Assembly: GCA_014898425.1 (NCBI GenBank)
Contig: RCSZ01000009.1
Location: 1,736,001 to 1,800,000, forward strand
Reading direction: 5' to 3'
DNA: 64,000 nucleotides
Origin: Botryotinia globosa
Lineage: Eukaryota; Ascomycota; Leotiomycetes; Helotiales; Sclerotiniaceae
Shown: positions 26,375-38,590 of the stretch, one piece after another
How the letters are laid out: each line of letters opens with the position of its first letter
How positions within the stretch are numbered: the stretch's first letter is position 1
Notes under the pieces: model-generated
What the model saw: the letters and a program-made list of their open reading frames with translations, nothing else
Told to the model about the DNA's origin: nothing
Database searches by the model: none
Translations under genes and position numbers: made by a program

Positions 26375-28689
26375 ATGCCACAACCTTTATCTTCGAAAGA
26401 GTCCTCACTCTTCAGGACCGTGGTTCGAAATTATGAAGATAAGCAGTACAAGAAAGGTGCGCTACATATGACAGCTTGTTCACAGGCGCCAACTTACAAT
26501 CCACAGGTTTGAAAGCTGCCGACCAGATTCTGAAAAAGAACCCTAAACATGGAGATACTTTGGCCATGAAAGCTTTGATTCTAAATTCTCAAGGGAAATC
26601 CGATGAAGCTTTTGCGCTTGCGAAAGTGGCTCTCCAATGCGACTTCAAATCACACGTCTGTTGGCACGTCTACGGACTGCTCTATCGTGCCGCAAAAAAC
26701 TTCGAAGAAGCTATCAAAGCCTACAAATTTGCTCTAAAGCTAGAACCAGACTCGCAGCAGATCCAGAGAGATTTAGCGCTTTTACAAGTACAAATGCGTG
26801 ATTATGCAGGCTATATTGTTAGTCGCAAAGCTATGCTAACTGCTAGATCTACCAGTCGACAAAGCTGGACTGCTTTAGCTGTGGCATACCATCTCAATGG
26901 CGAATTGGCAGAAGCGGAGAGAACTTTGACCACCTATGAGGGAACTTTGAAGAATCCACCCTCCAAACTCGATTTCGAGAACTCGGAAGCTGTTATGTAC
27001 AAAATTACGTTAATCGCAGAACAAGGTGATGTCAAGAGAGCTTTGGAATGTCTCGAATCGGATGGCAAACACAACCTCGACCGGCTCGCTGTTATGGAGC
27101 TGAGGGCAAAATACTTGTTCGAGCTTGGACGAAAGGAGGAAGCTGTAAAGGCATATCGTGCGCTGGTAGACCGCAACCAAGAATTCAAAACCTACTATGA
27201 TTCCTTAATCCAAGCTATGGAGATCGACCCAACCGATTTAAAGGCTCGCAAAACTGTTTACGATGAATATGCAGAGAAATACCCACGATGTGACGCTGCG
27301 CGCCGGTTACCGTTGGATTTCTTAGAAGGGGAGGAATTTAAAGAGGCCGCAGACAAGTACATTCACCGTATGCTGGATAAGGGGGTTCCATCTACATTCG
27401 CAAACCTGAAGCATCTGTATGCCGATGCATCTAAGAAGGAAGTCTTACCGTCTATTGTTCAACAATATATCGAGAGTGGGAAAAGTGAAGAAAGTTCGGA
27501 GCCAAAGAGAAACGGTGATACATCCAAGGGCAACTCTTCGGCTTACTACTTCCTCGCACAACATTACAACTATTATTTAAGCCGCGACCTTGACAAGGCT
27601 TTGGAGTATATTGAGAAAGCTATCGAATTAGAACCTAAGAGCGTAGATTTCCACATGACAAAGGCGCGTATATTTAAGCATCAAGGAAATACTCAAAAAG
27701 CCTCTGAGATAATGGAAGAAGCTCGCAGTCTTGACACCAGGGATCGTCACATCAACACCAAGGCTGCCAAGTATCAACTTAGAAATGATGAAAACGAAAA
27801 CGCCTTGAAGACTATGGGTATGTTTACAAGGGCTGAGACTGTGGGTGGACCGCTAGCAGATCTTCATGATATGCAATGTGTCTGGTTTTTGACAGAGGAT
27901 GGAGAGTCTTATGCTCGCCAAAATAAAATTGGCTTGGCTCTCAAGAGATTTACGGCAGTCTACAACATTTTTGATGTCTGGTATGAAGATCAGTTTGATT
28001 TCCATTCTTTCTTCTTACGTAAGGGTCAAATTAGAGCCTATATAGATATGATGAAGTGGGAAGATAAAATCAGAGAACACCCCTTTTATAGTCGAGCAGC
28101 TCTTTCGGCAGTAAAAGTGTATCTTTCGATGCATGACAAGCCAACATCAAACGGAGTCAACGGATCTGCAGAAGAATCCGAGGCAGATGCTCTGGAACGC
28201 AAGAAGGCAGCAAAGAAGGCGAGAAAGGAAGCAGAGCGTCTGGAAAAAGAAGCTTTGGCAAAGAAAAATGAACCCAATAAGCCAGTGAAGGATCAGGATG
28301 GGGAAGTAAAGAAGAAGGATGATGATCCTAATGGAGAGAAACTAGCAGAGACCAAGGAACCGCTGGTTGATGCTATGAAGTTTTTGAGTCCGTTATTGCA
28401 GTTCAGTCCCAAGAATATTGAGGCGCAAATTCTGGGATTCGAGGTATTTGTTCGTAGACGTAAGTTCTCTTTTTTTTTTGCGTGTCTCATTATGGATGCG
28501 ATACTAACACGCCGAATAGAGAAACACCTCCTCGCGCTTAAATGTCTCATGGCTGCATCGGCTATTGACAAGGAGAATGAAAGTGTAAAAGAACAGAAGA
28601 TTCGCTTCCAGAAGGTCGTGGAATCGGGACTTGAGGGAACCGATGCTAAGGTCGTGGAGATTATTAAGGAGGAGTTTGCTAAGCTGTGA
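26375..28689 (+). CDS. NAT1: NatA N-acetyltransferase auxiliary subunit (NAA15/Nat1)
   Basis: Three exons: 26375..26456, 26507..28459 and 28520..28689, giving 734 aa. The start MPQPLSSKESSLFRTVVRNY and the join YKKGLKAADQILKKNPKHGD are classic for this family. The second intron is 60 bp with GTAAGT, an ATACTAACAC branch site and a TAG acceptor. It has no in-frame stop, so an unspliced reading adds 20 residues; spliced sequence reads VFVRRQKHLLALKCLMAA. TPR repeats cover most of the protein (ALKLEPDSQQIQRDLALLQV, KALEYIEKAIELEPKSVDFH). A Lys/Glu-rich region lies near residues 560-640. The protein anchors catalytic Naa10 to the ribosome for co-translational N-terminal acetylation. Confidence 0.96.
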
Positions 28690-29279
28690 GGGAACCATCA
28701 CTGATTTGTGTGGGGAACGGCAGCGTTGCGAGATATGCAGGGTATAAAAGCTTTTCTATATAGCACTTCGAGGTTTCTCAAACGACATAGCGTCATGGAT
28801 TGGAGGCATAGTATAGCATGGCTCTTCAAAGCGGATGGACTTTTATAGTCTTTCATGATCCAACGTCTCTTTCATCCTTGGTATTGGATCATGGTCGGAA
28901 GGATTGGGGAGAATTAAAAAGAAAGGAACATGGAGAAAATTGAATTTATCGATGGATTGGTAGACAAAAGTTTGCTTACTAATTAAGGTAATGCGTCAGC
29001 TCTTCTCTATTCTACCTATCATAGATCTGTGGGCAATATCACGAGTGGAAGATGGTGAAGCAATGGAAGCATATCGATTTGGGTGTTTGGGTGATGATAT
29101 CCGCTGTTTGTAGATGATAGAAAGAATGGAGTCAATGTTGAATCAATGCAATATGCTCAGATCAGATTCCTACCTTATTTGATTACATACATGTAGGCAA
29201 GAAATCACGAAAGAATCTACGCCGTTCAACCCATCAACGTTGGAGACGAAATCATCATAATATCAATTTTAGGAGCATG
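28690..29279. other. intergenic 3' of NAT1
   Basis: Ordinary-composition sequence with the NAT1 3' UTR. At about 29,280 composition turns sharply AT-rich. No gene is evident. Confidence 0.55.
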
Positions 29280-31060
29280 AGAGTAATTTATTGGACTTTT
29301 AGCGGTGTGAAAGTAATTTACCGTATATTTAATCTGTTTTACTTATTTTTTCTTTACTTATTATTAACCGCTTTAATATCTTTATAAAACTTACATTAAG
29401 TTATTATATTATTAGAATAGATAATAGTAATGAATCAACTTAATATAATGTCGTATAAAGATTTTTCATTAATTCTTCTAAACTATGAAAAGTATACAAT
29501 TTATAGAAGAGCGGATTACTTTCGATATAAAAACTTAAAATACAAGATAAGCTTTCAGAGTTTTTCGAGTTAATAAAGGTCCGAGGTATAAAGTAGATCT
29601 AAAGGCCTTTTATTATATATTTAGGGTCTACTTTTTATATATCTTATTAAACTTTATAATTTTGTAATCTTGATATATATATATAGTATATTTTCCTTTA
29701 GAATTCTAATAATCCTATTATTATTATTAATAACAACAAATCCTATCAGCTTAGAGTCCGTTCGAATCGTTTTTTAATTTGTTATTAAAATGAGTTTAGT
29801 AGATTCATTGACTAATAATTTGGTCTATATTTTGTATATTTTATTCATGTTGAATTTTAGATTAGTAAGTTTATAAAATTTAAAGTAATATATGTTGATG
29901 AAATACTGATTAAAGCTTTATTATAGATTTAACGAAGTGATTATATAAATTTTCAAATTTATTAATTAATATAATATAGTTTTTTATAGCTTAATATTAG
30001 TGTTCGATAAAATACTTTTTTTTAATTATACTATTAATATACATTATTGATTAATATTCACATTCAGTAAATGTCTATTTAGACTATATTTATTATCTAC
30101 ATTATCTAAAAAAATCGATTCGAACGAGCCCTTAGGTACTCTAACGAAAAATATATACTTTGAGTCCTCTATCTTCTTTAAATACTTATATTCATATTAT
30201 ACAATCTTACAACAAATAGGTGTTAGTATTTTATAATATATATTTTATTTGTTAGTAAAGATTTCTATAATATATTTAGTATCTATGAGTTTTTTAATAA
30301 ATAGAATCTACTATACTAAATTTCTAAGCAAATACGATATAGGATTTATTACCTAGACAGAGGATAAAGTTTGATCAAGAAGAATATTATTGAATTATAT
30401 CTGCATTTCTTCTATCGATAACCAGACGAAAATAGAGGTTTTTGTATTAAAGGCAGATTATAAAGAGATAGGTGGACTTGAGGGTCTTCTTTCAACTCCA
30501 GGTGCTAAGAACTTACGCCATCCGGCTATATAGATTACATCCTCAATATCGTTTTCGATCTCCTCTAAGTGTTTGACATTATCCTTTAGAATTTTCTTGT
30601 TGAACTGAGATAATAGTGATATTATTAGGTAATTAGAAAAGGAGATAAGATATATTATAGCAATGAAGTATTTACTATAATATATAATGATAAATGTATA
30701 ATTGTATTTATAATTTCTATTGATTCTTTGAGTAAAAAAGCTAAGATTATTCTCCCACTGAGCTTTGTCCTTATTAATAGTTATAACTTTGAGTTCGAGA
30801 TTGGATTCAAGACGGACCAACAATGTATATGAGGTATTTTTTGTGACTAGAGTGTCTATGAAGGATGCTTGGTGAGGGGCAAAAAGACAATCAAAATCCG
30901 AATATATCGATTTGTATATATATCTCTGAAACGGAAAGTACATTGTTATGCGGATAAACGAAATTGTATATACTAGTAACCAGTTATATCTCAATATCAA
31001 ACGTGTGCTGAACAATCATAATTTCTTAGATAATTCCTTATGATTCGATTTGTTTTGATC
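29280..31060. repeat. AT-rich transposon relic, probably RIP-mutated
   Basis: This block is far richer in A and T than its flanks and dense in stops. One minus-strand frame survives (31015..30458, 185 aa), with segments such as TLLVRLESNLELKVITINKD and a less AT-rich end near WRKFLAPGVERR. I do not recognise it. A MITE lies inside the block (29,754-30,131). RIP is inferred from composition only. Confidence 0.6.
29754..30131. mobile_element. MITE, Harbinger-like (378 bp)
   Basis: The left end GAGTCCGTTCGAATCG matches the reverse complement of the right end, GGGCTCGTTCGAATCG, with only transition differences. Both ends are directly flanked by TTA (29,751-29,753 and 30,132-30,134), the 3-bp target duplication used by PIF/Harbinger elements. 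The end sequence also resembles Tourist-type termini. The inside is AT-rich and non-coding, so this would be a non-autonomous element. Confidence 0.7.
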
Positions 31061-31079
31061 AGAAATAAATGAAGCCTAC

Positions 31080-32230
31080 TTATTAATGCACGCCTGAGTC
31101 TGATAACTCTGCACTGCACAATGAATTTCCGATATGATACAGAGTATTTTCACAGGTGACATAGTTTTCGGAAGACAATATAAGAGCCCAACTATGACGT
31201 CCTGAAAAATGAACAATCTTACATGTGTATATGTAAGATTCTTCTTTACCACAATACAGCGCGCTTTATTGTGATTAGGAGGGCATTGGAAAAGAACGAG
31301 GGGTAGTGCGGTTGAGTATACGCGCTCCCTGTCAAGGTGCTCAAAGTAGCCAGTTGAGTTCAAGAAGGTAACAAATTCCTTTGGTCTAGCAAGCAGCTTC
31401 CTTGGGCACTCAAATCTTTACTGCGTACTAGACAGAAGGCTTTTAGGCTTGAGCGGCCAGCCTGCAAAACGAGTCCGGGAGCGTTCACAGACCACCTTGT
31501 GCTCCGGGGTCTTTTCTTCCCGCATATACGCTCTAGGATCGCATCGAAGTGCTTGAATCGACGCTGGTACGATGCAAAATCGCCGTGGTCTGAGCCGACG
31601 AGCACTTGCCTTGCATAGACCCGGCCATTTTCCGATTATCCTTATACTGCTCTGAACCGTCTGAAAAAAAAACAGTGATATAGTCCTCTGGGAGACTATT
31701 TCACCATATAGTAAAGAGCCTAGCCACCTCTTCTTTCTTGATCCTCCCAGTAGGATCTATGCGGCAGCTTGCCGTAAAGTGAAGGAGGGGAGATTACTGG
31801 TCTGGGGGTGGATGGAATCAGAGGTTCTTGTATCCTCAGCTTTGTTCCTCTCAGATTCTGTAGGTGAGTTGCGCTGAGCCGGCAGGCGCGCGGGTGTCCA
31901 TCGTCTACTATCAAAAAGGAAGCAGGAATGGGGAAAACAGTGTTTAAATACGTTTCTCCTGCAGGCAGGGTACCCAATAGAACGTATTCTCTACAATTTT
32001 CCGCAAGAGCTCCTTATCTCATACACTCGCCCATCCCAGCCGGAGACTCTTAGCTCTCCAGCGTACGGGTCATGACCGGCGGATAGTCCCATTACAGAAA
32101 TGACTATAGCTCCAAGCGAACCACATTCCGGCAGAAGGATTAGTATATCGCGCCCCTAATCCATTTTTATATCCTGCCACTTCTCTTGTAATCGCCGATA
32201 TACAGTTCGGGTGAGAATAGAAGATAGACT
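31080..32230 (-). pseudogene. decayed gene of unknown identity
   Basis: Base composition returns to normal here. On the minus strand protein-like segments follow one another in different frames with stops between. One reads GLSAGHDPYAGELRVSGWDG to RSSCGKL then stop (about 32,090-31,994). After a frame change comes LLGTLPAGETYLNTVFPIPA (from about 31,983), then SFLIVDDGHPRACRLSATHL. Another segment is VLVGSDHGDFASYQRRFKHF (about 31,605). No single frame spans them. I do not recognise the family. The pieces could be one dead gene or transposon cargo. Confidence 0.45.
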
Positions 32231-33178
32231 ACCGTATTCTTTGTCCCTTGCTCAGCAAAGGCAAGGAAGTTAATTCATTTTCATCATCACAACAGCCAAA
32301 AGAGCATCGAGCTCAAGGTAGGAAATCGACAGTTGTGGTTCGAGATGAGTAATACAGTCGTCGTTTCTCATCTACGACGAGGCCGATGTAGGGGGGAATG
32401 GAAGTGGGTCAACATGAGAAGAGGTTCAACATGAGAAGAGGTTTACAACGCACAGCGAGCCTGAATGACCATACGAGGAGATGTTTGAACAGAATTGAAA
32501 AGGGCGGAGGTCGAGGGGAGGGGAGTGCGATTCTTATAGATGTTGATAGCGACAGCTCGCTTGTGCACGCACCTTGCCCAATGCGACGGCTGCTAAACTC
32601 GGGGGAGGGGGGCAAGCACTACGGCTGAAAAATTATATTGGATTTGAAATGATTTAACCTTATAGTTATTATAAAAAGTCTTTTAAAATCACAAGAATTC
32701 TCAGAATCCTATGGATTTGATTGGTTGATAAGCTCCTGTTAAGCAATGGAGCCCATTCCTGGCACCTCATGGGATTCAGCATTCTTCAGTAAATTTGCGG
32801 CTGTTGATGCCTGAGGCTTTCAATTCAGCTGCCGAACTCAAAGATATCAGGTACATCCATATTACCCCAAAAATAAATTAAAATGGAGATGAATTAAAGG
32901 TTAAGCAAGTTCGCGTCAAGTCAAATCCAACCGCGTCCATCAATTCTGTGCATCCTACCTACAACATTAAAAAATACATAATCCCTTGCCCAACTAATTC
33001 TACAATTCTAAGAACAATCCAACAAAAATTTCCTTTGTGAATATCTTCACAAATTATTCTATTGTACCATTATCTTCGCATCTTCCTTTTATCAACTTTA
33101 TTTGTTGCATTTGCGACATCAACCGACCATCAAAGGCTTATACACCTTGTACCGAGATCTCTGGAATTTGACTTCAAG
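32231..33178. other. intergenic upstream of the PHD-finger gene
   Basis: Mixed composition with the presumed promoter of the gene at 33,179. A tandem pair of a 17-bp unit (CAACATGAGAAGAGGTT) is at about 32,410-32,443. No gene is supported. Confidence 0.45.
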
Positions 33179-35880
33179 ATGGTCTCCGCCAGGAAGCGTG
33201 GAAGGCAGGAGATGGAAGCCAGTGAGCTTCCAAAGGAACCAAGTATGATTGATCAACTCCGAAACATGTGGGAATTTGCAAATCTTGCGCAATGGATTTT
33301 CATTTTCGGCAGGACGGTCAAAATCGATGAGAATATTGGAATCGAGGTAATACATCAGCCTTCCCTCTAGCCTTATCCAAATGCTACTTCAATACTAACA
33401 AGCTGTCTCGACATAATAGGAACTGGAGATGGAATGTTCGAAAACACACTCGACTGTTCTGCCAGAGATTGGTCTTGCTCTATTGAAGTTTGTTTCTGCT
33501 CATCGAGGGCTCACGTAAGTCAACTCCCAAGATTCCTTTATTAAATATCGTAGCCTTGGCTGACTAAATCCAACAGTCCCGAGATTTTCGATGAATATAC
33601 AAGAAGACAATATGTTGCCAAAGCACCCGAGCGAAATCCATATGGTACCGAAGAGGAACCCGCCACATTTACAGAATTCGATGCTTTTACTAAGGTAAGC
33701 ATCTGCCGAGCTATACTTCATCGAGCTTTATTAATAGTTATTGTAGATTCGAGTTTTACAGCAACTTACTCAATGGGCCATGATTAGTCCAGACCGTATT
33801 CGTGAGAGGATGGAAGAAACTAAGGACATCGAACAGACCTCTTGGGTAAGCAAGTATCGATTTATGTCAATATCCAACATCACTAACTTCTTGGAAATAG
33901 CGCATCGAACCCTGTGGATGGGATTCGGATGATCGCGAATACTTTGTGCTAGACGACAATCGATTATATCGTCGTACTGAAGCTCCACCACCACCTCCTC
34001 CGGCTCCAGCATACAAAAAGAATTCAAAGAAAGGCAAGGCGGCTGCAAGGGCAAGCAAACGAAGGAAGACAACGGACACACTCGACAGTGAAGTCGAAGC
34101 ATCGGTAGAAGCACCGGTAGAAGAAAAGGTGGACGATGGGTTTGGAGGCGCAAAATGGGAATGCATTGCTGTTTCATTTGAAGAGTTTACCGCGTTCGCA
34201 GCGTCAATGGAGAAAACCCGGGATCCAAATGAGAAGATATTACGAAAACGCATCGTCGATGACGTATTACCACTATTGGAGAAACAAGAAGAAGCTCGAA
34301 AGCGCAAAGAAGCACAAAAGCAGCGCGAGTTGATCAATATCGAAAAATTGGCTACAGCCAAGAGATCTAGTAGAATAGCTGGTAAGATGGAGCAACAGAA
34401 GCAGGAAGAAGAAACTAGAGAGGCGGAACGCAAGAAGCAACAAGATTTAGCAATGGCAAAGAAGGAGCAACAAAAATGGCTCAAGCTGGAGAAAGAAAGA
34501 GAATCGCGAATGATGACTAGGGAACAACGAGTAAAAGAGAGAGAAGCACGTCGTATCCTCCATGAAGACGAATTGGCCAATCTCTCTGAGGATAGTAGAA
34601 AGGTTGGATCGGGTGAAGGACGTCTCTCGGAACGTCATCTAAAGGCCGAAATCGAAAAGAAGAAGCAAGCGCTCGAACAACTTAACGAAGAAGATGACTG
34701 GATCTTTGACTGTATCTGTGGCGCTTATGGGCAGATCGACGATGGGACCCATAGTATTGCATGCGAAAAATGCAATATTTGGCAGCACAGTAAGTGCGTT
34801 GGAGTCAGTGAAGCTGAGGCTGATAGCGATGACTTTGAGTTTATATGCACTACTTGTAAACGCCGTGCTGAGGAAGCAGAGAAGGCTAAAGCTCACCCAC
34901 CAATGAAGATTAAGCTTGGTCGAACTGGATCTTCTTCCTCCTCGGTGCCACCCAAACAAAATGGCGTTCCAAGTTTGGATAATGGAGCGATGACAAGTGG
35001 TAGGCTATCATCAACTCCAGCTTCACCACAAAAAGCAGCACCTCAGCTACATCTGTTTTCTACTACCAATGGAGCACACAGGTCAGCACAATCAGCAAAG
35101 GGTTCTTCACCTCGGACACAGAATAAACCGCCACCTATTCTGCCACCAAAGTTCACCAACAGAAATGAACGCGCAGGCTCTCCAATCGGTAAATCCGATA
35201 TCAGACAATCCATTGAAACTCCCATCGGGGAAAGCCCGTCTTTATCACGATACAATGGTTTGGGCAACAGTAATCCTTTTTCCTCTCCCGCTCCTCACAG
35301 TCCAACTTCTCTCCCACCTCCAAAGAATTTGACTACCAATGGCGCGGCTCGGTACAACCAGTCCCCGTCAAAACCTCAGAGCTCGCCAATATCTTCACCA
35401 ATCCAACAACATGCGGATCTGCCAAGTCTCAAAAATAATGGAGATGTGCCAGTTCAACCCCTTAATGGGTTTCACAAAGAGCACAATGATCGTCGTAGTT
35501 CATTCAACTTTTCATCCCCTCTTGCAGGAGTTCCCGTCTTGACACCATCTCAAAAGAATGGACCGATACCAAGTTCATCATTTGAACACAATGGGCATGC
35601 CGCAACGCCAAGTGGTGCCTCACGGTTTACTATGATAACTGCATCATCCCCAGGGTTAGATCAAGATCCACTTGATCCAGGTCATGCATCGGCTCTCCCA
35701 TCTTCGATCAGTGGAATTTCTCCTACAAAACATTCTCCTCCGCGTCCAGCATCAAATGGCTCAACAACCCCGGCCATTCTTCCCCCAGTCGCTCCATTAT
35801 CGCCGAGTCCGCGATCACAAAATCTTGCTCCACCTGTTAAGCCTTCAGAGCCACAATTGAGTCAAAATACAGCTCACTAA
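33179..35880 (+). CDS. DDT/WHIM-like and PHD-finger chromatin protein
   Basis: Five exons: 33179..33346, 33420..33514, 33577..33694, 33747..33845 and 33901..35880, giving 819 aa. All four introns are GT-AG (73, 62, 52, 55 bp). The N-terminal part (about 30-160) reads MWEFANLAQWIFIFGRTVKI to LLKFVSAHRGLTPEIFDEYT, like the DDT-type region of RSF1/CECR2 proteins. Next is WDSDDREYFVLDDNRLYR, the WHIM-like motif, then a basic segment and a long charged coiled coil. The PHD finger is at about 430-480: CICGAYGQ, CEKCNIWQHSKC and CTTC, a C4HC3 pattern. The C-terminal 340 residues are Ser/Pro/Asn-rich. The PHD and DDT parts suggest histone-tail reading in a chromatin remodelling complex. The start at 33179 is chosen over an upstream in-frame ATG (33062), whose extension is hydrophobic and unlike the family. 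Confidence 0.88.
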
Positions 35881-36701
35881 ACACCGTGATTATGGATCAG
35901 CGCAATTTTTGGTGGCTGGCAAGGGTTTTATTCTGGCTTTCTGGTTGAGTAGCCAATGATGCTTCTGCCTTCCAACACAGTTTAAGTTTCTCATTTTTCT
36001 CTATCCTGCAATCTTTGATCATGTTCGATCTTGCAGTGTACCAACCTCGTATGCCATTTACCTGTGCAAGATTCACGCAAGCATATTCTCATTCTTCACC
36101 CTGTATTACCTTTTTGTTTGTGAGTGGCGTTGGGATAGGGAATTAGAAGGGAATAAAATGGCGAATTTACATACCATGAAGATGAGGAATGGGATACATC
36201 GTTCTAAGATGAATGAATGGATGTATGAGTGTTGATGGATAGATGCATATCTGCAGAGCCATCTTTGACTCTGGCTTTAGGAGATATAACTTGTATTATG
36301 TTGAGAAGTGACAAAGATGTTTTGGAAAGGGAAACTGAATCGGTGGGTTGGTAGTTGTGAGCGAGTCAACTTAGTTGCATGAAATTCGAGATGAGATGAG
36401 ATTACAAAATATCAATTGTACTATATGTTAAATATCAGTATGTTTATAATTTTTTTTTGATTTCTGAGGTATGTAATTTGTGATGTGTGATGTGCTTGAG
36501 ATGGATAGATACGGTGGAGATAAACACGACTTGATTTGTATTTCATGAGATTCATTTTAAGTATGTGCTTTTGAGCTGGCTCAAGTGGCCTTTTTTTTTG
36601 CCCACTTTATTTATTCTTCATATGAGACATCTGAGATTCAACCTGATATCCATAACTCCAATGTTATCTACTTGCCTCGTGCTCGAATCGGCCAAGATAG
36701 T
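35881..36701. other. 3' region of the PHD gene
   Basis: 3' UTR and intergenic sequence with several ATGGATG/GATGAG runs. No gene is seen. Confidence 0.5.
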
Positions 36702-36956
36702 CAATAATAGTCGGCTTTTGTAAGCTGCCTCCTAGTTCTTAGTCGGGGAAAGCGGTTGCCCCCGTTCAAAAAAATATTATACTATTTGAAGACTAATTAC
36801 ATTTTTGAATTCATTGAAACCATAGCAATTCAATAATATTAAATTTCATAATTCCATCTTGCAAATTGACTAAGTCACCTACCAAAAAATATCAGGGGAC
36901 ATCCGCTTTCCCCGACTAAGAACTAGGAGGCCGCTTACAAAAGCCGACTATTATTG
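36702..36956. mobile_element. MITE with ~55-bp terminal inverted repeats (255 bp)
   Basis: The left arm begins CAATAATAGTCGGCTTTTGT and continues through CCTCCTAGTTCTTAGTCGGG to about 36,757. The right arm (about 36,901-36,956) is its reverse complement with about one mismatch over this length. The centre, about 140 bp, is AT-rich and non-coding. If GTCGG is the true end, TA flanks both sides, which would suit a Tc1/mariner-type origin; target duplication cannot be fixed because the ends themselves are palindromic. Confidence 0.75.
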
Positions 36957-37189
36957 GGTTGACTCTGAGTAGAACAACCGATTTACTTGGTGCGTCTATT
37001 GACTGGTTATTGATTGACTTTAAGTTGGGTTGGAAGAGGTTTGCGAGTGAAGTTGTAGGAACAGATGATGGTGTGGAAGGATGGGAGGATGGGAGGATGG
37101 AGAAGGTGGAAAGAATAGAATGGGGTGAGGGCTAGAGAAGTGGAAGGATAAGGGAAAGGGAAGGGGAAAAGAGTAGGATGGTTCTTTTG

Positions 37190-37568
37190 TTATGTTTTTT
37201 CTTGGATAGATAGATGAATAGATAAATGAATAGATAAATAAATAGATAGATAAATAAATGAATGAATAAATAGATGAATAAATAGATATCTTTTTATTAT
37301 AAATAATTAAATTATATTTGATTGAATAAGTAAGAGCTATATATATATTTATTTTTATATAATATAAATATTTATATATTTTAATATATTTATTTATTTA
37401 TTTATTTATCTATTTCTTTATTTATTTCTTTATTTATTTATTTATTTATTTATTTCTTTATTTATTTATTTAATGATTTATTTCTTTATTTATTTCTTTA
37501 TTTATTTCTTTAGTGATTTATTTATTTAATTATTTATTTAATTAATTATTTATTTATTTATTTATTTG

Positions 37569-37613
<45 letters not shown>

Positions 37614-37655
37614 TTATCTATTTATCTATCTATTTATCTATTTATCTATCTAATT
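37190..37655. repeat. tetranucleotide arrays (GATA/AATA, TTTA, TCTA)
   Basis: From about 37,207 come imperfect GATA/AATA/GAAT units, then TTTA/TTTC units (about 37,381-37,565), then about a dozen clean ATCT units from 37,568 passing into TTTA/TCTA mixtures. The left array is complementary to the right one, so the two could pair. Confidence 0.85.
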
Positions 37656-37779
37656 CATTTAAACTAATAAGAGTATATATATATATATATATATAAAATT
37701 ATATATAAATAGAAATATAGATGGGAATAATAGTAAAGAAAAAGAGTAAATGAATATATCAATAGAGTAGAATAGTATA

Positions 37780-37870
37780 AGTCGAATACCCCTCTTTCGG
37801 GCCACCCTTTTACACCAAAAATCACTTTTTAGCCTATCAATATCTCTATCAATATTGAATATAATTTAAT

Positions 37871-37906
<36 letters not shown>

Positions 37907-38590
37907 CGAATTATTTTGAGCTTATGTTAAAATTTTTTAGAATTGTAGGATTTTTCTGGATCGATTTCTAGAGTTTCAAAATATTGATTTTCAATTTATA
38001 TATAAATCATATACAAATTTAAAATTTTATAAAATCTTTAATAACTTTTTAATAATAATTATTAAAAGAAAATTATATATCTTTTTAAAAAATTCAAATC
38101 TGAATCTATATAAAAATCCAAAAAAATTCAAAAAATGAATAAATATAGAGATATAATATATAGTGAATTAAAAATAGTATAAATAATCCCTGTAATTTTG
38201 AGGGTACCCTTTTAAATATTTATTTATAAGGAATTTTTTATTTTTTTAAGATCTTCCAAATTGAATATCTTATAAATTTATAATAAAATTTTATAATTTA
38301 TTTTTAGCTATTTTTATTTAAAAGTTATTATAGATTTTATGGAATTTTAAATTTATATGTAATTTGTATGTAATTAAAAATCGATATTTCAAAGCTTTAG
38401 AAATCGATCCAGAAAAATCCTAAAAATCTAAAAATTTCAAAATAGATTTGGAACAATTCGAATTATATAGATTTAAATTTTTATTAAATTATATTCAATA
38501 TTGATAGAAATATTAATAGATTAAAAAAGTGATTTTTGGTGTAAAAGCGTGGCCCGAAAGAGGGGTGGCCCGAAAGTAGGGTGGTCGACT
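37780..38590. mobile_element. foldback element with long inverted arms (811 bp)
   Basis: The left end AGTCGAATACCCCTCTTTCG is matched by the inverted right end, which reads AGTCGACCACCCTACTTTCG from outside. Both are flanked by TA. The arms continue as long imperfect inverted repeats: GGCCACCCTTTTACACCAAA (left), TTTCTGGATCGATTTCTA and further pairs to at least 38,052 on the left and 38,322 on the right. The right end has a second copy of the TTTCGGGCCAC box. No coding capacity is visible. TA flanks and AGT ends fit Fot1/pogo-type elements of fungi, as inference. Confidence 0.75.
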
